NCBI RefSeq assembly: GCF_008831285.2
Contig: NC_045144.1
Location: 7,470,886 to 7,534,885, forward strand
From: Nymphaea colorata
Lineage: Eukaryota > Streptophyta > Magnoliopsida > Nymphaeales > Nymphaeaceae
DNA: 64,000 bases
Reading direction: 5' to 3'
Notes under the pieces: generated by a model
Told to the model about the DNA's origin: nothing
Database searches by the model: none
The model's input: only the letters and a program-made list of their open reading frames with translations
Program-made: the position numbers and the translations under genes
Shown here: positions 13,301-24,358 of the stretch, piece by piece
How the letters are laid out: the number at the start of each line of letters is the position of its first letter
How positions within the stretch are numbered: position 1 is the first letter of the stretch

Positions 13301-15618
13301 CTAGAAAATGATCTCCTTCTACCAGATATTCCTCTTAATTTCTTAAATTTCCTTAATCTCCAACAAGAAAATATCTTCAGCCACCCATAAAAGAAAAACA
13401 TAAAGACATTGAAATTCTCGTATAAAAAGTGCCATAGACCACACCATAGATTAAGTAACAGAACAAAAAAATTAGGTCAGAAAATTACACAATAAAACAT
13501 GAGAAAACAAGGTCTACAAAACCTTTGATGAGCCCTTCACCGAAGAACCAGTAGACTTTCCAGAAGATCTTCTAACAACCCTTTTACGCTTCTTGCTTTT
13601 GCTTGACTGGAAATGAAAAACCCAAATTGAGCATGAACACATGAAGAGCATAAGGAAAAGTTGTTTGAGAAGCTCCAAGCAAACTTAAAAATTCAACTTG
13701 GGCAAAGTGAACCTGCTCCTTTTCCGAAAGCAAAACATCCCTTGTAGTATGGGGCGACTCCAAAAATTCCAACAGTTTATCAACAATTTCTTCCTGAACA
13801 TGAATAACCAGGCTTAGCTACAATTTTCAATAATTTACACTAAAATCCACCATCGATTGCACATAATAACATCAAGATGATCAAGAACCTTTTTATCTGT
13901 AGCCCTGGCGAAAGGCACATCGAGTAGTTCACAGAAATCTTGCAACTTGGTCTTGACACACTTGTCAAGCTTCTCTCTTATTTTGCTCCTTTGTTTTTCC
14001 TACACCAAACAGTCAGAAGAATCACAACTGCAGTGGTTGACAATGGCACATACACTTTTGGAAAACCATCTGGCAAAAATAAGAAAAGAAATAATGAAAA
14101 ACGTTTCAAGAGAAAAAGTAGCCTTGCTGGCAGTTTTACCTCATTTCCACCCCAAACAAAGCCGGAAAACTGAGAAATATTACTTTTAATGTGCGGACTC
14201 TGAAATAAATTAAGCATGACAATGAGAAGTCAATCCTAGATTAGAAAAATAAATGTTGCACAATGGAATAAATTTTCAATATCATAACAACAACATAAAA
14301 CATTATCCTAACAAGATCCTCACCTTCCCTCTTCTCCCATAAATGATAGCATGCAACATCTTCAATGTATCATCAGATTTTCTTTTCGACAATTTGTATG
14401 CAACTGAACCAATAAAAACAGGAAGACTCTAATGAGTACCAGAAGGATTTCTGCACCACTACACCAGTAATCATGCAGATTAGTTTAGAAAATAAGAAGT
14501 TCTATCATTCATATAAAGCTCACGTGAACTAGCATGGTGTTAAGTTCCATTCCAAATGGAATATGTTGATCACAATAGAACATAGAAGAAATACTGTTCT
14601 TTCTTGTATCCATGTCAGTTTAAAGCAGCAGAGCAATATCATGTACATGTAGATAGATGAAGCTAGTCCAGTTAATCACATAACCATAGGAATGGAGAAA
14701 ACCAAGAAAGACAAAGAAATAATAAACACAAAATAGAAAAAAGTATCTTTTGTTTACATTTTTACTTGGGGGAAACCATGAGAGACTTGCTCACTTGCCC
14801 ATGCTGTAAAACCCCAAGGCCATTCGCCTTTCCCTAAAGTCCTGGCTTACATCAGGCCCTGGGCATGGGGACAGTGCACTGTCAACCAGGTGCCTTACCC
14901 CACCCATCAAACCATGCATGACCACAGAACTTCCAAAAGTCTTGCTTTGAGAAACCAAGTACAGTCGAAGGAAAAATTGTAAAAGAGTTTAATATAGGCA
15001 CCTAGCCTTGAAGCAAATTGGGATAGTGGAACCAGGAAAAAAATTACTACATCCAGCCAAAACTGTGAAACAATGATAATGGTGATTCTTTCTCATTAGT
15101 TTTCTGCTCTGGCAGATTTGCCTGAAAACTGCATCTTCTATTTCAATCTCATGGTTATTTAAAACATATCAAAACATGAATCTAAGAAAACAAAAACTAA
15201 AGACTGATATATCTTTTCTCCACAGGGGCGAGGGCCTGTGTCAAGCAGACCACCAAGGTTTGCCACTGCAACTTTGCGGTCTCAATCAAATACAGGACAG
15301 CAAGAATAAGACAAAAACAAATAAAAACATGAACCCAGGAAAAGAAAATCAAAAAAATCGCTAGATCCTTTCTTAGTTGGGGCCAAGGCATCCATTACTA
15401 AGACAATCAAATGATAATTAAAACCCCCTCATCCATTAAAGAGGCCTCTCACTTCTCTCACAGATGCACACACAAATCCAATGACAGTGTCCCACTCAAA
15501 TGCAAAAGGAAAGAAGGTATTGCATAGAACAAATCAAAACATGAACCTAGGGAAGAAGAAAATGAAAAACTTGTTCAACTTCTCTTAACTAGAACCTATG
15601 TCACCAAGACCATCAAGT

Positions 15619-15651
<33 letters not shown>

Positions 15652-18600
15652 CAATTGAAGCTTTGTGTAGAAACACGAACCACAAAGAGAGAGTAGAGAA
15701 CGAACACACAATATACGTGGAAAACCTCAGAAAGAGGTGAAAAACCACGGGAAAGCTCTGACCTAGGGGCTCACCGCAACCCTAGGAGAGAGAAAAATCT
15801 ATTTCGCTTAATTCAACACTTAAACATAAGTGACAATATAAAGAGGGAGAGAGGAGAAGCCGCCTAGGGTACCGAGCCCGCCTAGGTACCCGCGCCCCAT
15901 AGAACCGGGTCCAGATATGGACCCGGTTCCCACAACAACATATTCTAACACTCCCCCTCAAGCTTGGCATACATGTCAAACATGCCAAGCTTGCTAACAT
16001 TCTTTTCGAATGAAGAAGTACACAGCCCTTTAGTTAGGACGTCTGCAATTTGATCTTCAGACTTCATATATGGCAGAATCAGCTCCTTTGAGACAATGCA
16101 TTCCCGGATAAAGTGACGGTCAATCTCCACATGTTTGGTCCTGTCATGTAGAACTGGATTATTGGCAAGATTAATTGCAGACTTGTTGTCACAGTACAAA
16201 TTCATTTTATCTCTCAGTTCCACACCAATATCAGTCAAAAGAATCTTCAGCCACAGCATCTCTGTAACCCCCATTGCAACAGCCCTGTACTCAGCCTCAG
16301 CACTAGACCTCGAACATACTTCTTGCCTCTTACTTCTCCAAACAACTAGGTAACCTCCAAGAAAGATACAATACCCTGTAGTGGACCTCCTTGTGTCAGT
16401 GCAACCTGCCCAATTTGCATCTGAGTAGCCCTCAATAGTAAGTTTGTCTTGTCGAGTATACAGCAGTCCTTTTCCTGGGTCATTCTTTAGATATCCCAAC
16501 ACTCTTTCTGCACTCTTCCAGTGACAATCCGTGGGAGCATGCATAAATTGACTTAGCACATTTACCGCATACGTGATATCAGGGCGAGTTAGAGTAAGAT
16601 AGATAAGCTTACCGACTAGCCTCTGATATCGCCCTTTTCCTTCCTCATCCAGAATAGTGCCCGTCTTGATACTTATCTTAGTCCCCGACTCCATAGGAGT
16701 AAGATAGGGCCTACAACCAAGTTTACCTGTCTCCTTTAGTAAGTCAAGAGTGTACTTCCTTTGATTCATAACCAGCCCTGTCTCTGATCGAGCAATCTCT
16801 ATCCCCAGAAAGTATCTCAGCTTACCTAGATCCTTGAGGTCGAATTCTTTAGCTAATCTCTCCTTCATCTTTCTGTTTTCTTCATCACTGCCAGTGACAA
16901 TCATATCATCAACGTAGACAAGGAGAAGACTCACCAGACCATCTCTCTGCTTTATGAATAGGGTATGATCTCCATTTCCTTGCTTGTACCCAGTAGACTT
17001 CATAACGATCCTTAGTCTCTCAAACCAAGCTCTAGGCGACTGCTTCAAGCCATACAAAGCTTTCTTGAGGTGACAACATTTTCCCTCTTGAACATACCCG
17101 GGAGGCATGCTCATATAGACTTCTTCCTCCAGATGGCCGTTCAAGAACGCATTTTTAACATCAAGTTGGTCCATGCGCCACTTCCTGTGCACAGCAAGAG
17201 CAAGAATAACCCTCACGGTCTTCAACTTTGCAACAGGGGCAAAGGTCTCAAGATAGTCGATCCCATACTTCTGACTGAACCCCTTTGCAACCAGACGAGC
17301 TTTATATCGATCTACAGTGCCATCAGGTTTGTACTTCACGTTGTAAACCCACTTAGAGCCAACTAAGTGTGTTCCTTTAGGGATATCAACAACTTCCCAT
17401 GTTTTGTTCTTAGCTAACGCACCCATCTCCTCCGTCATAGCATGTAACCACTTGGGATCATCCTTAGCATCATCCACCGACCTGGGAATAACAACTTTGG
17501 ATAAGGTTGTGATAAAACATTTGTAATTTGTACTGAGCTTAGCATAAGAAACAAATCTCTGAATAGGGTGAGAAGTACATGACCTGGTGCCTTTGCGCAA
17601 AGCAATGGGGAGCTCTTCATTCGATGGACTTGGGTCATCCGGGGAGATCACAGGATTGGGATTGGTTCTATCCTCATCACCAACATCTTCCACTGTAGCT
17701 TTCCCCTTTCTGACATAAACCTGGCCAAACAAGTGATCCCAGGCAACAGTGGGCTGAGCATCCACCGTGACCCCTTCCATATGACTGCCCTTCTCATTAC
17801 TAACCGTGACCGTGTCAATCACACTGGGACTAACCTTGTAATCCAAAAACTCCATAAACTGAATCAGCTGATTAGAGGAATACTCTTCCCCTTTGTTCCC
17901 AAGACACTCCCCCTGAAGAGGATTCACCGGAAAATACGACTCATGTTCATGAAATGTGACATCCCTCACATACACTTTGGAAGTAGTGGGATCCACACAT
18001 TTATACCCCTTCTGAGTGGAAGAGTACCCCAAGAAAACTCCTTTAATAGACCGGGGATCAAGTTTTTTGAAAGTAGGGCTATGATTATGCACAAAACAAC
18101 TGCACCCAAAGACACGAGGAGTAAGAGGCCACGGATTCTGAGTAGGCCACAGGGTAGAATAAGGAGACTGACCATCCAACACCCTAGTAGGCATACGGTT
18201 AATGAGATGTGCACTAGTGAGAAGTGCATCACCCCAATACCGCTTCGAGACATGACGTTGGAACATAATGGCCCGGGTAACATTCAATAGATGATGATTT
18301 TTACGTTCAGCTATACCATTTTGAGGAGGGGTATAACTACAAGAGGTTTCATGAACAATACCCTTGCCTTTCAAGAATTCATCAAGGGATTGGGAGACAT
18401 ATTCCCTTGCATTATCCGTACGGAAAGCTTGAACAGTAGTATGGAATTGAGTCTCAACAAAGGCAACAAAGTTTTTCACAACTGCTGGAACCTCACTACG
18501 TTCTCGCAACAAGTACACGAACGTACATCTAGAGTAATCATCAATAAGCGTCAAAAAATAGTGACAACCACCACACGTGGGTACTCCAGAAGGACCCCAA

Positions 18601-21600
18601 ACATCGGAATGAACTAAGGCAAACGGATGAGTGGTTTTATTCAATGAAATAGGGTACGAAGCCCTGACATGTTTAGCCAATTGACACACTTCACAAGCGA
18701 AGGAGTCAATGGAGACAGAAGCAAACAAATGAGGAAACAACTTCTTTATTAACTGGAAGGGGAGATGTCCAAGACGCTCGTGCCATCGCAGAACAGTAGC
18801 TCTATCGTTCACACCAGACAAGTGACCACTCGTGGCAGAAATCAATGCTGAAGCAACTTGTACCGGCAGCCTGTAGAGCCCATCAGTAACCGAACCATTC
18901 CCAATCTTCTTCCCCGTCACCAAGTCCTGCAGGGAACAGTGATCAGCAGAGAAAATCAGATTACAGTTTAATTCTTTAGTAATACTGCTGACAGAGAGTA
19001 AGTTCACAAGAATATTTGGAACATGCAGGGCATTGTGGAGACGGTATTTGTTCAACAGGGACAAGCTCCCTTTCCCAGCCACAGAGATAGAACATCCATC
19101 TGCCATAGACACGCGTTGCTTGCCAGAGGAAAGTTGATATTCTTGAAAGAGTTTAGAGTCCCCTGTCATGTGGTGAGTGGCTCCACTATCAACAATCCAA
19201 TCACCAAGAGAAGGGTTACCTTGATCAGTCGAGGCAACGAGGGCTTGGGCTAGCTGAGCCCCTTCAGACGTGGAGGACTCCTCAGGGGTAGTAGATAGGC
19301 GGCTGATGTACGCCTGTAGCTCCTTGAGTTGAGCAGGGGACAGCTTGGACTTTGCACCACTAGAAGAATTGCTCTGACTGGAATCAGACACAGAAGGGCT
19401 ACGCTTGCCAGAGGGAGGACGACCTCTGACCAGTCTCTTCTCGAGATGAAGATCCCAACAGAAATCCACCGAATGCCCCAATTTGTGCAATGAGTGCAAT
19501 GCCGAGCAGGACGCTGCCCAGTCCCTGAGGCACGGCTGACAAAGGCAGAAGGGCCATGACCGGTGTCAAGATGCATCACCTAACGACGTTGTTCTTCAGA
19601 CTCAACACGAGCATATACTTCCTCTATCCCCGGAATCTCATCACCATTAAGAATCTGGCAAAGAATAGACTCAAATTCATCCCGCAGGCCTCCCAGAAAC
19701 AGAAACGTACGGTCCATCCATTCCTTTTCCCAGTAGAGGGAATGATCTGAACCGCACTTCCACTCATCAATCACATGATAATCTAGCTCCTCCCATTTGG
19801 TCTTCAGGGCAGCATAGAAGGCAGCAACAGACAAATCACCCTGTGTCAGGGAGTAAATACTGCGTTTAATCTGATAGGTGCGCAGATGTCTCTTCTTGCG
19901 ACCATACATCTTTGCAAGCACAGTCCACATATCAAAAGAGGTCGGCTTCCGCAGAATGAGGGGCTGGATATCAGAGGACACAGAGCTGATAATCCACACC
20001 TTCACTTGGCTGTCCTCCAACGCCCACATCACCCATTGAGGATCAGATTTGATGGGCGCAGGTTTGTCGCCAGTGATGTAAGAGAGACGCCCACGGCTAG
20101 TAATCCCAATCTCGAGAGCGGCAGACCAAGATAGGTAATTGTCCTTGGTCAGACGAATGGAAGTGAACTGGATCGGCACGTTCTCATTCTTGGAGGCGCT
20201 GCCCGCGTCAAGAACAGCATCTTTTTGAGTCCCCATCGCTTCTGCCATCACAAACAAGCACACAGCAACAAGAGGCACAGCGGTGGGAATGAGGCAGCGG
20301 CGACGGGAATGAGGCAGCGGCGGGAATGAGGCAGCGGCGACGGGAATGAGGCAGCGGCGGGAATGAGGCAGCGGCGACGAGAATGAGGCAGCGGCGACGG
20401 CGGCGGGAATGAGGCAGCGGCGACGGAAGGCAGGCGACGGCGCAACACAGAGGCCACCCACGGTGGCAGAAACCAAGAACGGGCCGAACGGAGGACTGCG
20501 GAGGCGCAACAGAGGACGGCGAAACAGAGGACGGCGGCGGAACAGAGGACGGCGACGGCGGAACAGAAGACGGCGGCGGCAGAGCAGGGCGACGTCACAA
20601 GGGCAGCAGCGGCGCCGAAACTTCAACGGCGTCGGGCGACGAAAAAACTTGACGATCCTCGGGAAAAAAAACGCTTCTCCAACTTCGCTGGCTCTGATAC
20701 CATGTAGAAACACGAACCACAAAGAGAGAGTAGAGAACGAACACACAATATACGTGGAAACCCTCAGAAAGAGGTGAAAAACCACGGGGAAGCTCTGACC
20801 TAGGGGCTCACCGCAACCCTAGGAGAGAGAAAAATCTATTTCACTTAATTCAACACTTAAACATAAGTGACAATATAAAGAGGGAGAGAGGAGAAGCCGC
20901 CTAGGGTACCGAGCCCGCCTCGGTACCCGCGCCCCATAGAACCGGGTCCAGATATGGACCCGGTTCCCACAACAACATATTCTAACACTTTGAAATTTCA
21001 GGGCTTCACTCACATAAGTAAACACAATTATGTAAAACATATTAAAACATGTATCTCGGAGGAAAATTTGTTATAACCACTCTTAACAAGCGCAGCATGA
21101 CTGCTGAATGATGGTTGAACCTCCATCAAGGAGACCTCTTTTTCCATGGTTATTGAGCATTTCATATTTAGGATAACAGCAATTTTATGTACTTTGACCA
21201 TACCTGGCTCCAACTTCCTTTATTATCTTGCTCTAGATGGAACAGTTTTCATGTTCCCTAATGTCATCCACGAATCACTTATTCATTGGATACCAATTTG
21301 TCCAAAAATAGGTTTTTGGCAACTTGCAACTGAATGTGGATGTTTGAGAAAGATCAAAATGGTCAAGGACTATGAAGGAAGCCTCTAAAAGACTTGTGAT
21401 GAATAAACACAAACAAGAGGAGCAAAAGGTTAACAAATAACAACCTTGAGATACAAATGCCGTGCAGTTCATACTAAGAACTTTTTGTCTCACGTTCCAG
21501 TAGCTATCTCAGCTCCATTTAGAGAAACTTGATCTCACCCAAATAACATTTATAAACCGATAAAAACACCAAACAGTAAGTAACAGAAAAGAGGTCAACG

Positions 21601-24358
21601 TTCCAGGGTATTGTTTTGTTTTGTATTAAAGTACCATCACAAAATCAAAAATTCTATATCACCAATCACAAGATGCAATACAGTGATTATACGGAGAGGA
21701 ATTTCTCGGGTATAATACGGCAAAGTGGTATATCTCGCAAATAAAACGAGAAAATCTCGGCAATTTTTTAAAAAATTTAAAACATTTAATAAATCCTGAA
21801 AATTATAAAAGAATAAAAAATCATTAAAAAATATGAAAAAAAAGTATAATACGTGTTTTTTCACGTTTTTTATTTTCTGGTGCTTTCTTAAAAAAGATGC
21901 GTTTTGTACAAGTATTATACAGCTGACTATGTTTTGGCATATTATACACGTGTTTTTCCAATAAGACGTGTTTTTTGTGACAGTGCAATACACATACAAT
22001 GAACCAGACTTTATTAACTTCTACAACATGGAAGGGCACAATGAGATGTGAGTCACACAAGGTGTCATTTCAGTGGACACTTATGCAGTTTGTTTGACAA
22101 TGCAACAAGCGATCTTTATTTTTAATCCACAAGTTTCAAGAAACAGATAAAGCAAGAAGCCTCATCATCCATACTTTTTTGTCCACTCTCCGGGCTCTCT
22201 GTTCTCCATTTACCTAATCCACTCAACTCACAAAAATGGATAAGAATTTCTCTCCCTCCTTAATTACTACTGCTAATCTTGCATGAGGAGTTTCCTTCTT
22301 TGCATCACCGAGAGCTGTAAGTGCCACTATTGCAATAATAATTCAACAACAATCCACCAACTAACATTGAATTACCAACATAACGTGATAACGCATGAGA
22401 AAGAGAAAAATTCCACAAGAATCACAAGTTAATCTGCAAATGTGGTAACCCCCAACCCCGCAGGAAAACCCTTTCCAGAATTATAGAACCCAAGAAAATC
22501 AATTGAGACAAGTATATCAACAAATAAACTTTAATACTCGACGACCCATGCGCCATTCCTTAAGGTGGACAACTGATTTCTTCAGCCTATAGTAGCCTAA
22601 AATGATGAGTGTTCAAAGAAGGAAACACAAGAAAAGCATTTTCAGAATAAAAAATAAATAATGAAAGGATGCAGCACCAGAAAATACATCAGAATTGCAT
22701 AACTTCAATACAAAACGCGCAACTTCAAGTCTTCAATACAAAGCAAAACTATGAAATTTAACGAAACATGAAACACAATTAAACACTATTTCGTACCACC
22801 ATTAAGAACATGATAATAGCATGCAAGTAATAAGCCAATAAGTATGGAATCTTTTAAAACGTTCCATGGTACAGGGAAAAGATGATTCACCCACTGCATT
22901 AGCTTTGAAATCCAACCAAAATCATCTCAAGGATGCCAACATTGTCAAATCAAGAGATTCAAGACACACTCTTCGGCATGCTAGATAACATTCAAACATT
23001 CTCAATCATTGAGAGCTTGCCATCGTGTATATTTGAGCAGCAACAACAACAACATGGCACACACATCAAGAAAGAAACAAGCCATGTAATGTTCCATCAT
23101 GATCAAATAGAAGCGAGATACCTTGAAATTCAGCCAAAAAAGAACACACACACACATCAAAGAGATATTATAACAGAAGCCCATTATATTTGATAGCCAT
23201 TTTGAGCAGTAATAAAACCATATAGGGAACATGTAGTACACCACAATATTATAATCGAGCAATTTCAAGGGCCCTTAAAGATTAGCACATAGCCAATAAA
23301 TAATTACTCATTTTCAAACATGGAAATGAGACAACATGTGAAATAAATAAGGGGCACAACCAAATGCAAATGATCATGAGATATTATTTCCAAGTTCCTT
23401 TGAAACCTTATGAATCAAGTTTGACTTGACAGTGTTTCAGCATTTAATGTGGACGACAAGTAAAAAAATTAAGATAACATAAACAATAACTATAAGTCAT
23501 TTAAGTATGAAGAGATATGTACCATTTGGTATGTCTTTGAGCGGAGTTCCACGGCCCTTCCAGCATATCACAACCACCACAAGATGAATGTCAAAAAGGA
23601 AAAGAACCAGAGTATCTGAACAAAAGGGGAAGCAAACTCAAAGAAAATACCTTTTCAATGAAGAACTCTTTGGCGAGATCCCTCTCACTAGAAATTACAA
23701 ACCGCTCAACAGATTTTCTTTCTCTTGTTGGGCGATCTATGGTGGCTGATGCAGCAGGTGTGCTGGGCTCTTTCCTTTTCCTACTCCTCTTGACCTTTAC
23801 ATCCTTATCCTTGTCTTTATCTTTTACCTTACCCTGACCATCATCTTTATCTTTGTCTTTATTCTCTTTGGCCTTCCCAGCACCACGGCCCCTTTTCTTG
23901 GTTTCTTTCTTCTCCTTGCTCTCCTCATCCTTCAATTCAACTTTAGCAGTCTCCTCTACATTCTCCCCATTCTCAGTACCCGCCTCTTCGTTCTTCTCCT
24001 CTGCCTCCTTTCTAGCATCAGCACTTTCATCATCTTTCTCCTCTTCTACCTCCTTTCTAGTATCAGCACTTTCATCATCTTTCTCCTCCTCTGCCTCCTT
24101 CCTATTTTCAGCACTTTCATCTTCTTTTGCCTCCTCTGCCTCCTTTCCATTCTCAGTACTTTCATCTCCTTCCTTTGCTGCTTCTGCTTCCTCCATTTTC
24201 ACATCCTCCTCTTTTCCCTTACCCTTTTCCCCTTCCACCTCTTCTATTACTTCGTGCTCCTCCTTTTTTGAAGCCTTGTCATCACTCTCTTCTTTCACAG
24301 GGACATCTCCATTAGCTGAGGCCTCTATAACCTCTGTATCCTTCTCTTTTTCTGCCAT
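10345..24358 (-). CDS. DEK-domain chromatin-associated protein
   Basis: The coding exons on the minus strand, in order, are 24358-23651, 23556-23523, 14403-14324, 14199-14140, 13999-13889, 13793-13713, 13606-13523, 12613-12103, 11230-11115, 11027-10997 and 10508-10345. They total 1980 nt, 659 aa, and every junction is GT-AG and in phase. Residues 1-200 are highly acidic Glu/Lys repeats followed by a Lys/Arg-rich stretch. Residues about 237-358 form the conserved DEK core (GRGTPLKDIP, YGRRGK, ISQFSGFVW, EKLDKC, LLEFLESPH). Residues 359-556 are basic, then acidic, low complexity. Residues about 575-630 are the DEK_C domain (EEELRKAICDILKEVDF, TFTDILKQLG, VKGMIQEEL). Plant DEK proteins are nuclear histone/DNA-binding proteins that affect nucleosome occupancy and transcription. 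The third intron is 9119 bp because of a copia insertion. The exact paralogue cannot be assigned. Confidence 0.92.
11459..11709 (+). mobile_element. Probable solo LTR (copia-like) in a DEK intron
   Basis: The 251-bp segment starts TGTTGGAGTGTGG and ends CTCAATA, and is bounded by the identical 5-bp repeat ACAAG at 11454-11458 and 11710-11714. A 5-bp target duplication and a TGTTGG start fit an LTR; the expected terminal CA reads TA, explicable by one substitution. The interior has an AATAAA motif about two-thirds along in plus orientation, as LTR poly(A) regions often do. It lies in the DEK intron between the exons at 12103-12613 and 11115-11230, antisense to the gene. It is not similar to the LTRs of the copia element at 15.7-21 kb. 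Confidence 0.6.
15619..15646. repeat. (CT)n microsatellite beside the copia insertion
   Basis: This pure TC run lies about 15 bp outside the left target duplication of the copia element, within the large DEK intron. Confidence 0.95.
15666..15950 (-). repeat. 3' LTR of the copia element
   Basis: This is a 285-bp copy of the repeat at 20703-20987. Read on the minus strand it begins TGTTAGAATATG and ends TTTCTACA, with standard TG...CA termini. The differences from the other LTR are four substitutions (near 15724, 15751, 15805 and 15884). Confidence 0.97.
15945..19499 (-). CDS. Copia pol polyprotein (PR-IN-RT-RNaseH)
   Basis: This uninterrupted frame of 1184 codons encodes the enzymes of the retrotransposon. 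Visible motifs are the half zinc knuckle at the start (LGHSVDFCW), the protease active site DSGATHHMTG near residue 104, and the integrase zinc finger with H240, H245, C269 and C272. The integrase catalytic D299, D362 and E398 are followed by reverse transcriptase with LDVKNAFLNG near 778 and YVDD at 861-864. RNase H with DANWAG, SSAEAEYRA and the TKHVEIDRHFIRE motif completes it. Copia elements normally make a single gag-pol protein; here the first visible Met is internal, because a frameshift inside the zinc knuckle separates this frame from gag. The stop codon is the TAG inside the first bases of the 3' LTR. All catalytic residues I can check are present. Confidence 0.95.
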   Translation of the reverse strand: MHSLHKLGHSVDFCWDLHLEKRLVRGRPPSGKRSPSVSDSSQSNSSSGAKSKLSPAQLKELQAYISRLSTTPEESSTSEGAQLAQALVASTDQGNPSLGDWIVDSGATHHMTGDSKLFQEYQLSSGKQRVSMADGCSISVAGKGSLSLLNKYRLHNALHVPNILVNLLSVSSITKELNCNLIFSADHCSLQDLVTGKKIGNGSVTDGLYRLPVQVASALISATSGHLSGVNDRATVLRWHERLGHLPFQLIKKLFPHLFASVSIDSFACEVCQLAKHVRASYPISLNKTTHPFALVHSDVWGPSGVPTCGGCHYFLTLIDDYSRCTFVYLLRERSEVPAVVKNFVAFVETQFHTTVQAFRTDNAREYVSQSLDEFLKGKGIVHETSCSYTPPQNGIAERKNHHLLNVTRAIMFQRHVSKRYWGDALLTSAHLINRMPTRVLDGQSPYSTLWPTQNPWPLTPRVFGCSCFVHNHSPTFKKLDPRSIKGVFLGYSSTQKGYKCVDPTTSKVYVRDVTFHEHESYFPVNPLQGECLGNKGEEYSSNQLIQFMEFLDYKVSPSVIDTVTVSNEKGSHMEGVTVDAQPTVAWDHLFGQVYVRKGKATVEDVGDEDRTNPNPVISPDDPSPSNEELPIALRKGTRSCTSHPIQRFVSYAKLSTNYKCFITTLSKVVIPRSVDDAKDDPKWLHAMTEEMGALAKNKTWEVVDIPKGTHLVGSKWVYNVKYKPDGTVDRYKARLVAKGFSQKYGIDYLETFAPVAKLKTVRVILALAVHRKWRMDQLDVKNAFLNGHLEEEVYMSMPPGYVQEGKCCHLKKALYGLKQSPRAWFERLRIVMKSTGYKQGNGDHTLFIKQRDGLVSLLLVYVDDMIVTGSDEENRKMKERLAKEFDLKDLGKLRYFLGIEIARSETGLVMNQRKYTLDLLKETGKLGCRPYLTPMESGTKISIKTGTILDEEGKGRYQRLVGKLIYLTLTRPDITYAVNVLSQFMHAPTDCHWKSAERVLGYLKNDPGKGLLYTRQDKLTIEGYSDANWAGCTDTRRSTTGYCIFLGGYLVVWRSKRQEVCSRSSAEAEYRAVAMGVTEMLWLKILLTDIGVELRDKMNLYCDNKSAINLANNPVLHDRTKHVEIDRHFIRECIVSKELILPYMKSEDQIADVLTKGLCTSSFEKNVSKLGMFDMYAKLEGEC
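15951..15960 (-). other. Polypurine tract of the copia element
   Basis: Read on the minus strand this is TGAGGGGGAG, directly abutting the TGTTAG start of the 3' LTR. It is the expected primer for plus-strand DNA synthesis and overlaps the last codons of pol. Confidence 0.9.
19580..20248 (-). pseudogene. Copia gag, interrupted before the zinc knuckle
   Basis: From the Met codon at 20248 the frame encodes 222 aa resembling the copia capsid: IRLTKDNYLSWSAALEIGI, a WVMWALEDSQVKVWI segment, and the LTQGDLSVAAFYAALKTKWEEL motif. The frame is open further upstream to 20785, but that part is GC-rich tandem repeat and leader, and MAEAMG is the more sensible start. A TAG at 19580-19582 stops gag. Downstream the same frame continues readably to a CTHC half zinc knuckle near 19500, where a one-base shift leads into the pol frame. 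The copy is therefore broken twice between capsid and protease and should not make a normal gag-pol protein. Confidence 0.85.
20275..20600. repeat. GC-rich short tandem repeats in the copia leader
   Basis: The copia 5' leader upstream of gag contains repeated units near gggaatgaggcagcggcgac (about 18-24 bp, at least seven copies in 20285-20425). A second set built on aacagaggacggcgg follows at about 20508-20580. GC content is far above the surrounding intron. Confidence 0.85.
20691..20702 (-). other. Primer binding site of the copia element (tRNA-iMet)
   Basis: Read on the minus strand this is TGGTATCAGAGC, immediately after the 5' LTR. It is complementary to the 3' end of plant initiator methionine tRNA, the usual primer of plant copia elements. 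Confidence 0.93.
20703..20987 (-). repeat. 5' LTR of the copia element
   Basis: This 285-bp repeat matches 15666-15950 with four substitutions. It should hold the element's promoter. Because the element and DEK run in the same direction, this LTR is read first by transcription through the DEK intron. Confidence 0.97.

Larger units (their letters stand above)
15661..20992 (-). mobile_element. Full-length Ty1/copia LTR retrotransposon in DEK intron 3
   Basis: The element proper is 15666-20987, flanked by the 5-bp duplication CTTTG at 15661-15665 and 20988-20992. It runs on the minus strand, so the 5' LTR is at the higher coordinates. The two 285-bp LTRs differ at four positions by my alignment, with no indels, which indicates a recent insertion. 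The primer binding site (tRNA-iMet type), polypurine tract, gag, and a long pol frame are all present in the expected order. Domain order protease, integrase, reverse transcriptase, RNase H identifies copia rather than gypsy. It sits inside the intron between the DEK exons at 23523-23556 and 14324-14403, in the same transcriptional direction as DEK. Confidence 0.97.

Noticed and set aside
16135-18617. Several plus-strand frames of 70-185 codons
   Set aside because: They lie opposite the copia pol frame and show no domain; pol on the minus strand explains the region.
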